Assembly: GCA_029865665.1 (NCBI GenBank)
Contig: JARXAV010000045.1
Location: 1 to 5,669, forward strand
DNA: 5,669 nt
Direction of reading: 5' to 3'
Source: Flectobacillus sp.
GTDB lineage: Bacteria > Bacteroidota > Bacteroidia > Cytophagales > Spirosomataceae
In this document: one piece after another, positions 1-5,669 of the stretch
How the letters are laid out: every line of letters starts with the position of its first letter
Position numbering within the stretch: the stretch's first letter is position 1
Made by a program: the position numbers and the translations under genes
The notes under the pieces: model-generated
The model's database searches: none
Told to the model about the DNA's origin: nothing
The model's input: only the letters and a program-made list of their open reading frames with translations

Positions 1-333
1 CAGCATACGAATCCTGCTTATGTCTCTTTTGAAATGGATGTTTTATGGACAATGCAAGGAGGAGGAAACCCTGTTCAGCTTTTGAATAAGTACAAAAATC
101 GGTGGAAGTTAATGCACGTGAAAGACCTCAAAAAAGGAGCAACAAAAGATTTTACAGGGCATACCCCTGCCGAAAATGATGTTGTCTTAGGCACAGGGGA
201 GGCCAATTGGCCTGTGATTATCAAATTGGCTAACAAACATGGTATCAAGCACTTCTTTATTGAGGATGAAAGTGAGTATGAAATGCAAAATATACCGCAG
301 AGTTTGAATTATTTAAAAGGCTTGAATGAATAG
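1..333 (+). CDS. Sugar phosphate isomerase/epimerase family protein, C-terminal part (5' end outside window)
   Basis: The frame is open from base 1, so the window shows only the last 110 residues. The family (xylose isomerase-like TIM barrel, AP endonuclease family 2 fold) is usually about 280-300 residues, so well over half is missing. Numbering residues from base 1, the C-terminal family pattern is clear: FEMDVLW with Asp13, a GGNPVQLL stretch, HVKD with His39 and Asp42, a G-x-G loop before an Asn-Trp, and FFIEDE with Glu88. In characterised relatives such as tagatose/psicose 3-epimerases, an Asp, a His and a Glu at these places bind the divalent metal. The ATG at 34 is internal, because family-like sequence (NPAYVSFE) continues upstream of it. 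Members isomerise or epimerise sugars, keto-sugars or inositols. The substrate cannot be told from this fragment, nor whether the missing N terminus has an export signal. The neighbour on the other strand gives no clue. Confidence 0.85.
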   Translation, partial: QHTNPAYVSFEMDVLWTMQGGGNPVQLLNKYKNRWKLMHVKDLKKGATKDFTGHTPAENDVVLGTGEANWPVIIKLANKHGIKHFFIEDESEYEMQNIPQSLNYLKGLNE

Positions 334-357
334 TACAATGTTAAGGAATAAAAAACA

Positions 358-389
358 AAACCCCTCTGAAAAGCTTTTCAGAGGGGTTT
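358..389. terminator. Bidirectional intrinsic terminator between convergent genes
   Basis: This is a perfect 32-nt palindrome with two 16-base arms (AAACCCCTCTGAAAAG and its complement) centred on AAGCTT between 373 and 374. As RNA it would form a stem with a CCCCTCTG/CAGAGGGG core and a small loop. On the + strand it is followed by TTTGTTTTGTTAATT (first three T in the stem). On the - strand it is followed by TTTTGTTTTTTATT (first three T in the stem). Both are U-rich tails broken by a G. With A357 bulged, the stem can extend by a few A-T pairs and one C-G pair. It begins 24 nt after the isomerase stop and 6 nt after the stop of the large gene, so it fits termination from both sides. Confidence 0.92.
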
Positions 390-395
390 GTTTTG

Positions 396-3300
396 TTAAT
401 TCATCTTGACAAGTTTTCGAGTAAATGTTTTATCCCCGACTTGTACTTGTAAGAAGTAGGTTCCTTCTGCTAGTGTTTTTAAGGAGACCTTTTTTTCGTA
501 TTGAATGCTTTTTGACGAGTTATTTTCACTGTCTAAGGTAGTACCCATTGAGTTGAAAAGAGTCCATTTTACCAGTGCTGGTTTTTCTAAATCTAAGCGG
601 ATGGTTACGTCCTCCTGACTTGGAATCGGGAAGACATTCAAGTTTACTCCCTCTTCTGGTTCGTTGCCCAAAATGATTACTTTAATGGTCGCACTTCCTG
701 ATACGGTTCCCATACCACAAAGATTACTTACCTCTGTTAAGGAGTAGGTGGTTGTAAATTGAGGTTTAACCGAAACACTAAAAGGCGACTTGGTGGCAGT
801 ATATTCTTTTCCATCCGAGAATTTGAAGGTCCACGGAGCATAAGAGGTAAAAGCGATAGCGACTTTGGTAGAGTCATTATAATTAATATCCTTATCTCCC
901 GAAATAGTTGCAGTCGGCAAAATATTCGGTAAGGCCTTCGTGGTTACTTTTGGTGTATAATTCCAGCAATCTCCCATTCTATTGAGAGAGCGATATACCC
1001 CTGAATTGTTAACATCTAAACTGGCTTTGGTAGCTGTGGTGAGATAATTGCCATCTCTTTCCCATAAATAGCTGATAGCCGTATCTTGGGTTGTTTTAAG
1101 CGTGATTGTTTTTCCTTGACAGAACAGAGCAGAATCAGCGTAATTGATGGTGTTGGGCACTTTAATAGATTTAATAATCAAATCATTAGATGTTCCTTGA
1201 CATTTACCTTGTTGTGCTTTTAGGGTATAGTTTCCACCTTCTTTAATGCTCATCCGGATGTTGAACGATCCATATTCATTTGGTGTAAATACGCCATTTA
1301 TTTGCTCTTTACCATCTTTAAGAACTTGGTAACTGCCTTTAGTTGAACCTGTTGTTGATAAGCCATACAAGTAACTATAAATAGTAGTGCTACTTCCGTC
1401 GCATAAGGTCGATACAATATAATCTGTTAGCGTTACGTTTATACTATTTAGGGTAACTTTATACGGGTTACTTTTGGCAATACAGCCTCCTTTGTAAGTT
1501 GTTTCTAACACGTAGGTTCCTGATTCCTTGACGATAAAATTACTCCTGTCGTCTGAATATAGTGTTTTAACAAGCACCCCATCCTTTTTCCAGTTATAGG
1601 CAATGGGGCGTTGATATGGTGAGTAGGAGCTTCCATAAATCATCGTAGAATCAGCACAAATAGCTATATTTTGGATAACAGAGCCTCCTAAACTAATGGT
1701 CGAACTCACTTTAACGGTCATATCTCCATATCGATAAATGGCTTTGGTACCGTTGATAAAGGTTACTTCGTCCGTTAAGTAGTAAACACCTGTCTCCTTT
1801 ACATAGAAGTCAATATATCTTGTCGAAATATTTATGTATGGATCGATAAACGTCTTTCCGTTTTTGTAAGCAGTGATTACACGGCTTTTAATGGTCGTTG
1901 AATCATATTCGAGAGAGGTATAAAGATTGACGAACGAGTTGGTATCGCATACTTCAACAACTTTGTTTGCATAATCATAAGAACCATAGTAATAAAGATT
2001 CCTATTATTTAGGGGTATTTCTCCTGACTTTTCTGTAATGCTAACCACATTGGAAACGGCTTCACAATCTCCTTTTACTGCTTTGATAAAGTATTTCCCA
2101 GACTCCTTAACGCTAAATGAAGAGTTGTTACCTTCGCTATAAAGAGTATTTTCTTTATATAACTGGTAGTTATAAATTCCATTAGTAGAACCATTTGTGT
2201 ACACACTCGTTGTTCCATCTAAATTGTCATAAACCCCTGCTGTTAATGGGAGTACCTTACTTAAATTTTGTGTGATAATCAGCGTATCTGAATTTGCTTT
2301 GCACTTTCCATTAGTGGCCTGTATCACATACTTTCCTGAAGTATTTGCATTGATACTTGAACCCGTTGATGTTTGCGTAATACCATCACGTTTCCATGAG
2401 TACGTAGTATTAGGAATCGTGTTCGTATATAAATAGATAGATTCTTTTAAACAACCAATTTCATTGGTTTTATCATACGTATTTATTCTTGGCTTTTCGA
2501 TTTGCCCAATCACAACCTCTTTACTATAGCTTGCCTTACAACCATTTGCCTCTTTTCCCACAAAGGTATAGGTTCCTGTTTTGGTTGTGGTTAATGTTGT
2601 ATTGGTCTCGTTTCTGAGGGTATCTCCATTCAAGAACCATTGTCTGGTATAGTAAGTAGCACTGTTATTGAGTTTCAAAGGTAATTCTGTACATCCACTA
2701 CTGCTGTTATTCCCACTGGCATCTACAACGGAATTGCTACTTGTGCTGTATGTATAGATTTCTTGATACCCCACTCCACTAACTCCATCTTCTGACTCTA
2801 CATATACTTGATAATCAGAACGATCAGCCTTAAATCCACTAACTTTAATCGGGCTTTTCGTTCCTTTTCCAAGCACAATCTTTCTATACATATATACCCC
2901 TACAGCATTGTAATAACCTTCATTATAGTATGCTTTGAATAAGGTGCCTTCTTTGAAATTCCCAGTGGTTTTAAAGGTTACATCAGTAGCTTGTTCTGTA
3001 CAGACAAACGTGTAACTATAGTCTAGTGAAATGCTCTTACAGCTTGCTGAGGCATCCACAATAATTTTAGCTGTTGTGGATTTAACACATGAGCCACTAC
3101 TCGGATATACCCTAACTTGATAGAGACCTGCATCTTTTGCCGTGACATTGTTGAGTGAGAGATAGCTATTATAACTATTAGGGCTAAGGAAATCTGCATA
3201 GCTGACAGTCTCCGAACTATCAGTTAAGGGCTTAGAAATGACTTGTTCAGATAAATTAAAATTAGCTCCTGCACATACTGTGAATGATTTGGCTAATGAG

Positions 3301-5624
3301 AACGCAGGGTAGTCTCCCACCGCTAGGCTTGTTTGAGCGGTAAAAGTACAACCTGCCTTATCAATAGCCGTTAGTTTATAGATGCCTGCTGCATTTTTAG
3401 TTGTTTTGGGGATAATAGGAAACTGTAGAGTACTCTTGAAATTATTAGGTCCTGTCCAGTTATAGGTATTGGTCGCATCGCCAGTAGCTTGTAGTTTTAG
3501 GCTATCGCCTGTACAAGCATTTGTTGAGGAGGCTAATGATACCCCCACATTCACTTTATTAGAACTTCCCACACAACCGTTGGCAAGTACTTCCACCTGA
3601 TAAACCCCACTTTTAGTTACGGCTAAAATGGTATCACTCGTAGCGAGAGCAATGCCATTTTGATACCAGCTATAGATACCATTGGCGACTTTATTAACTG
3701 CTAGTTTAACGGTATTCTCTTTCGTACAACTTTGGGTTAATGTAAGTTTAGGAACATCTTGCTCCACTATTTCTAAGGTATCCGAATAAAGCGTACAGTT
3801 GGTGCCAGCATTCACTTCGTACCAGTATTTACCAACACTAGCGACAACCGTTTGTGTATAATTTCCTGTATCGTAGATTTGTCCATCTTTTTTCCAAACA
3901 CCATTTGATGAGTAACGATTGAGAACAATAATTATACCTTCTTTTGAGCCTTTACAAATAATGATTTTTTTCTTTAAAGGTAAGCCAATAGCATACGTTT
4001 GTTTATTAATTACAGATGGAACAGTCGGGGTTATTTTTGATGATTCCCCTTTACATCCTGTTGCTGAATTTTCATATTTCGCCTGATATACCCCCGCAGT
4101 GTTAGGTGTCAAATAACTACCTGTGATATAAAGCTGGTCGTTTTTATACCATGTTAAGCCTGTATAAGGAGTAATTGTTGTATTGGCTGAGTAGTAATAG
4201 TTCAGTGGGGAACAAGCGTCGTAGGTACTTTTGGTCAAAACGATATTAGCAACTTTGCCATATTCCAGTGTTAGTGTATCTCTTGTGGTACATTCCCCCT
4301 GCTTATTTTCTAAAACATACACGCCTGCTTGTGATTGTACATCAAACGAAGGGTAAGCTGAAGAAGTTGTTTTCCATACAGCTCCATTTTTATAAATAGT
4401 TTTATTGCCAGTACCCCGTGCTTCTATTGAGAGATAGTTCGAGTTTTCAGTACATAATTGAAGTTTTTTCTGAGTCTCTGGTAACATGTTGTTTGCATAG
4501 AAAGTAAAGGACGGTTTGGGTTTGTCTGATAAGCTAACGGTAAATGGCTCAGAGATTGCTTCGCAGTTGTCCGCTATTACTTTTACTCTGTATTCACCAG
4601 CCTGAGTTACATCCATATAGTAGCCATCGTAAATCTTTTTTCCATCTTTATACCACTGATAACTGCGACTACCTGCAATTATCGTAAGACCGTTTGATGG
4701 ATATAGGGTAGTAATTCCGCCTTTTGAACAGATGTTAGTAGAGGATGGACTTGTGTAGTTGCCGTCAAACGTATAAATTGTAGGTTTAGCAATAATATTC
4801 TTAATGGATAACGTTTGAGTCTTGTAAACACAGCTACCTTTCGTAAGCTGGGCATAGAAAGTCGCCGCCTCGCTACTCGTATAGGTTAAGCCATTAGCAT
4901 TGTCAATAGCTTTATCATTTTTAAACCATTGAACTTTTACATTATTTCCCCAGTAGGTAGTATCTACACGATAGCGAATGTTGGCTCCGTCACAAGCATA
5001 TACGTTATATGCGTTGTTAGAACCATTTGATCCCCAACTGTTTTCGCCTGAATTTTTATCAAGAACACTGGCATAAATAAAAGGATTGTATGAACAATCA
5101 TTATTAATCGTTACGCTTGTTGACTTTGTAAAACTACATCCAAAGTCATCTTTGATCGCTACCGTATAAGTACCCGCATTGGATTTATCATAGCCATTGA
5201 TAGTTACACTACTAGAGGTATTTTTAAGATTGTTAGGCCCTGTCCAATCAAAGGAAAAACCACTAATATTGGTGGAGTTATTGTAAGTAATGACGGATAA
5301 CTGAGCGTTGGAGGTATAATAGTAGATGCCTGTACTACTATTATAAGACCCAATTTTCACATTGGTAGTTAGTGTTGTTTTCCCATCAATGATACAAGTG
5401 TAAGTCCCTGCCTGAGAGGTTGTCGCTTTGGCGATACTTGGGTTTTGGAGGGAGGAGGTAAATCCATTAGGGCCTGTCCAAGCGTAGGTGTTGCCACCTG
5501 TTGCTTTTAGTTCTAAGGTAGGAGCGTTATCCGAACAAAGCGGTGAATTCGACGAAATACTTTGACCAACGAGCAATTTACATAGGAATAAAGTGAGGAT
5601 GGTGAGCGATAGACGTTTAAACAT
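396..5624 (-). CDS. Giant secreted multi-Ig-like protein with T9SS type A sorting domain
   Basis: The product has 1742 residues, numbered here from the ATG at 5622-5624. Residues 1-20 are a signal peptide. About 17 Ig-like modules of roughly 70-110 residues follow, at about 24-857 and 965-1564, separated by a different module (858-964). A last beta-sandwich module (1565-1653) and a T9SS sorting domain (about 1660-1742) end the chain. Most Ig-like modules show the same signature: a Cys near the start, a central W-x-[KR]-[DN]-G-like turn (for example W324, W577, W1077, W1345, W1521), then a G-x-Y beta strand and a G-x-C. The chain is rich in Thr, Ser, Asn and Tyr, and I see no catalytic motif. 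It should cross the inner membrane by Sec, fold in the periplasm and leave through T9SS, becoming anchored to the outer surface or released. Adhesion, matrix or carbohydrate binding is the usual guess for such proteins, but is not shown here. The frame is intact. A TTG at 5655-5657 in frame would add 11 residues before the signal peptide, which I reject. The gene is convergent with the isomerase and appears monocistronic at its 3' end. Confidence 0.93.
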   Translation of the reverse strand: MFKRLSLTILTLFLCKLLVGQSISSNSPLCSDNAPTLELKATGGNTYAWTGPNGFTSSLQNPSIAKATTSQAGTYTCIIDGKTTLTTNVKIGSYNSSTGIYYYTSNAQLSVITYNNSTNISGFSFDWTGPNNLKNTSSSVTINGYDKSNAGTYTVAIKDDFGCSFTKSTSVTINNDCSYNPFIYASVLDKNSGENSWGSNGSNNAYNVYACDGANIRYRVDTTYWGNNVKVQWFKNDKAIDNANGLTYTSSEAATFYAQLTKGSCVYKTQTLSIKNIIAKPTIYTFDGNYTSPSSTNICSKGGITTLYPSNGLTIIAGSRSYQWYKDGKKIYDGYYMDVTQAGEYRVKVIADNCEAISEPFTVSLSDKPKPSFTFYANNMLPETQKKLQLCTENSNYLSIEARGTGNKTIYKNGAVWKTTSSAYPSFDVQSQAGVYVLENKQGECTTRDTLTLEYGKVANIVLTKSTYDACSPLNYYYSANTTITPYTGLTWYKNDQLYITGSYLTPNTAGVYQAKYENSATGCKGESSKITPTVPSVINKQTYAIGLPLKKKIIICKGSKEGIIIVLNRYSSNGVWKKDGQIYDTGNYTQTVVASVGKYWYEVNAGTNCTLYSDTLEIVEQDVPKLTLTQSCTKENTVKLAVNKVANGIYSWYQNGIALATSDTILAVTKSGVYQVEVLANGCVGSSNKVNVGVSLASSTNACTGDSLKLQATGDATNTYNWTGPNNFKSTLQFPIIPKTTKNAAGIYKLTAIDKAGCTFTAQTSLAVGDYPAFSLAKSFTVCAGANFNLSEQVISKPLTDSSETVSYADFLSPNSYNSYLSLNNVTAKDAGLYQVRVYPSSGSCVKSTTAKIIVDASASCKSISLDYSYTFVCTEQATDVTFKTTGNFKEGTLFKAYYNEGYYNAVGVYMYRKIVLGKGTKSPIKVSGFKADRSDYQVYVESEDGVSGVGYQEIYTYSTSSNSVVDASGNNSSSGCTELPLKLNNSATYYTRQWFLNGDTLRNETNTTLTTTKTGTYTFVGKEANGCKASYSKEVVIGQIEKPRINTYDKTNEIGCLKESIYLYTNTIPNTTYSWKRDGITQTSTGSSINANTSGKYVIQATNGKCKANSDTLIITQNLSKVLPLTAGVYDNLDGTTSVYTNGSTNGIYNYQLYKENTLYSEGNNSSFSVKESGKYFIKAVKGDCEAVSNVVSITEKSGEIPLNNRNLYYYGSYDYANKVVEVCDTNSFVNLYTSLEYDSTTIKSRVITAYKNGKTFIDPYINISTRYIDFYVKETGVYYLTDEVTFINGTKAIYRYGDMTVKVSSTISLGGSVIQNIAICADSTMIYGSSYSPYQRPIAYNWKKDGVLVKTLYSDDRSNFIVKESGTYVLETTYKGGCIAKSNPYKVTLNSINVTLTDYIVSTLCDGSSTTIYSYLYGLSTTGSTKGSYQVLKDGKEQINGVFTPNEYGSFNIRMSIKEGGNYTLKAQQGKCQGTSNDLIIKSIKVPNTINYADSALFCQGKTITLKTTQDTAISYLWERDGNYLTTATKASLDVNNSGVYRSLNRMGDCWNYTPKVTTKALPNILPTATISGDKDINYNDSTKVAIAFTSYAPWTFKFSDGKEYTATKSPFSVSVKPQFTTTYSLTEVSNLCGMGTVSGSATIKVIILGNEPEEGVNLNVFPIPSQEDVTIRLDLEKPALVKWTLFNSMGTTLDSENNSSKSIQYEKKVSLKTLAEGTYFLQVQVGDKTFTRKLVKMN
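399..647 (-). other. T9SS type A C-terminal sorting domain (residues 1660-1742)
   Basis: The last 83 residues match the type A sorting domain. They have NLNVFPIPS at the start, DVTIRLDL and VKWTLFNSMG strands, then LAEGTYFLQVQVG and a basic end, FTRKLVKMN. In the family this domain directs the folded cargo through the type IX translocon and is usually removed by the sortase-like PorU, with the cargo attached to A-type LPS or released. The usual YPNP or FPNP opening is FPIP here, with Ile1667 in place of Asn. The rest of the domain is regular, so function is probably kept. Confidence 0.93.
666..932 (-). other. Membrane-distal-type beta-sandwich module before the sorting domain (residues 1565-1653)
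   Basis: The module starts with PTATISGD, continues with STKVAIAFTSYAPWTFKFSDG, and ends with TTTYSLTEVSN, CGMG and SGSATIKV. The succession (P-T-A-x-I-S-G, an F-T-x-x-x-P-W-T-F strand, S-D-G, T-T-Y-x-L-T-x-V-S-N, then C and G-S-A-x-[VI]-x-V) is a familiar last module in long Bacteroidota surface proteins. It is often placed just before the C-terminal sorting domain. It is a PKD/Ig-type fold by appearance. It has a single Cys (1636). Confidence 0.65.
933..2732 (-). other. Second Ig-like array (about seven modules, residues 965-1564)
   Basis: My hand division is 965-1040, 1041-1119, 1120-1199, 1200-1309, 1310-1394, 1395-1486 and 1487-1564. The central turn is seen as W996, W1077, W1345 and W1521. 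Tyr1156, Tyr1253 and Leu1435 stand at that place in the other three. The phrase VKESGKY or a variant (VKETGVY, VKESGTY, IKEGGNY) recurs before the last strand of modules 14 to 17 and marks them as close relatives. Module 14 lacks its first Cys and module 15 its second, leaving Cys1187 and Cys1226 without partners inside their modules. Module 15 is longer than usual and Tyr-rich. Confidence 0.75.
2733..3053 (-). other. Non-Ig-type module in the middle of the giant protein (residues 858-964)
   Basis: This stretch breaks the pattern of its neighbours. It has no W-x-K-D-G turn and no closing G-x-C, but two Cys near its start (862 and 875). It then reads TTGNFKEGTLFKAYY, a Tyr/Gly-rich stretch, KSPIKVSGF and YQVYVES. 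The order (T-x-G-x-F, G-x-x-F, a long strand, a proline turn, then Y-x-V-x-V-x-S) resembles a beta-sandwich module found between Ig-like repeats in other Bacteroidota surface proteins. There, a phrase like GN-x-F-x-V-x-L-S-D is followed by Y-x-[IV]-R-V. The assignment is by pattern memory and could be wrong. Confidence 0.5.
3312..3539 (-). repeat. Module 9, distant copy of module 1
   Basis: This is the third WTGPN-type module, with the DNA word TTAGGTCCTGTCCA at 3445-3458 on the + strand. It lies about 2 kb from modules 1 and 2, with modules of the other subtype in between. Its protein similarity to module 1 is higher than that between most neighbouring modules, so it may have moved by recombination inside the gene or arisen by duplication of a block. 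Confidence 0.55.
5103..5555 (-). repeat. Modules 1 and 2, tandem WTGPN-type Ig-like repeats
   Basis: These two adjacent modules and module 9 share the WTGPN turn. The coding DNA shows it as TTAGGNCCTGTCCA on the + strand at 5233-5246 and 5467-5480. Module 1 aligns with module 9 over about 40 residues, with roughly 60 percent identity counted by eye (LxLxATG, NTYxWTGPN, SxLQ, AGxY). Module 2 resembles module 9 mainly in its second half (NAG-x-Y, GC-x-F-T). This looks like old internal duplication. Confidence 0.6.
5565..5624 (-). other. Signal peptide (residues 1-20) of the giant protein
   Basis: Starting at the ATG, the N terminus is MFKRL, then a hydrophobic stretch of Leu, Ile, Thr and Phe, then KLLVG followed by QSISS. 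This is a compact Sec signal with a positive n-region (Lys3, Arg4). Cleavage after Gly20 would leave Gln21 as the first mature residue, matching the preference for Gln after signal peptidase I sites in Bacteroidota, where it is cyclised to pyroglutamate. Cys15 in LFLC sits inside the hydrophobic core and lacks the small residue expected just before a lipobox Cys, so a lipoprotein is unlikely. Confidence 0.85.
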
Positions 5625-5654
5625 GAGTAAGTATTTAAGTTTAGTTTTGAAGTA

Positions 5655-5662
5655 CAAAGGAA
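5655..5662 (-). promoter_or_regulatory. Probable Bacteroidota -7 promoter element for the giant gene
   Basis: Reading the - strand, TTCCTTTG occupies 5662 to 5655. It differs by one base from the Bacteroidota -7 consensus TAnnTTTG. Transcription would start near 5650, giving a leader of about 25 nt before the ATG at 5622-5624, which is ordinary. The matching -33 TTG would lie beyond the right edge and cannot be checked. No Shine-Dalgarno sequence stands before the ATG; the leader is A/T-rich (AAACTTAAATACTTACTC), as is common in this phylum. Confidence 0.45.
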
Positions 5663-5669
5663 ATAGAAT

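Larger units (their letters stand above)
3054..5555 (-). other. First Ig-like array (about ten modules, residues 24-857)
   Basis: My hand division of the modules is: 24-92, 93-174, 175-279, 280-367, 368-457, 458-537, 538-623, 624-695, 696-771 and 772-857. Boundaries are approximate to about five residues. Modules 1, 2 and 9 have a WTGPN turn, and modules 3, 4 and 6-8 have a W-[FYK]-[KQ]-[DN]-like turn. Module 5 has Tyr in place of Trp, and module 10 has no Trp at this position. Most end in a strand like GVYQVEV followed by G-x-C. Modules 1 and 3-10 each carry a likely disulfide pair. Module 2 has only Cys163, and module 3 has an extra Cys177 at its start. This looks like the Ig-like modules common in large Bacteroidota surface proteins. 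Confidence 0.78.

Noticed and set aside
34..333. ATG at 34 as the start of a small 99-residue protein
   Set aside because: The frame is open to base 1 and the upstream codons read as the same enzyme family, so this is the tail of a longer gene.
3965..3971. Run of seven T on the + strand (A7 on the coding strand), and a similar run near 490-496, as phase-variation tracts
   Set aside because: Seven bases is short for slippage switching, these runs encode ordinary Lys codons, and the frame is intact.
5580..5582. Lipoprotein Cys (Cys15 in LFLC)
   Set aside because: The residue before it is Leu rather than Gly, Ala or Ser, and hydrophobic signal sequence continues after it.
396..5624. CRISPR-like or tandem DNA repeat array
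   Set aside because: The periodicity is at the protein module level only. There are no exact, evenly spaced DNA repeats.
396..5624. Genes on the + strand opposite the giant gene
   Set aside because: I find no long + strand frame there with family-like sequence. The - strand frame accounts for the whole region.
5625..5657. TTG at 5655-5657 as the start of the giant protein
   Set aside because: It is part of the likely -7 promoter word, and the added residues precede an already complete signal peptide.

Overview
The window holds the converging ends of two genes from a member of the Bacteroidota. The evidence is the A+T-rich sequence, a C-terminal type IX secretion (T9SS) sorting domain, stacked Bacteroidota-style Ig-like modules, a signal peptide followed by Gln, a TTTG-type promoter element and the absence of an obvious Shine-Dalgarno sequence. 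A cytophagal relative is my best guess, but nothing in the window proves the family.

Left part (1-333, + strand): the last 110 codons of a sugar phosphate isomerase/epimerase-like TIM-barrel enzyme. Its upstream part lies outside the window. Positions 334-395 are a 62-bp gap between the two stop codons. Most of it is a perfect 32-nt palindrome that should act as a terminator for both genes.

Rest of the window (396-5624, - strand): one very large gene of about 1742 codons for a secreted or surface protein. From the N terminus it has a signal peptide, about ten Ig-like modules, one module of a different type, about seven more Ig-like modules, a last beta-sandwich module and a T9SS type A sorting domain. 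A probable promoter lies just inside the right edge. It overlaps a TTG that an automatic caller would take as the start, so I place the start at the ATG at 5622-5624.

The two genes are convergent, end at a shared terminator and show no sign of working together. The enzyme belongs to carbohydrate metabolism and the large protein to the cell surface, probably in adhesion or matrix binding. I see no RNA gene, mobile element, CRISPR array or toxin, and no convincing new system. The noteworthy points concern the architecture of the giant protein: its odd cysteine pattern, an internal module duplication, a variant sorting motif, repeated O-glycosylation-like tripeptides and its start site.
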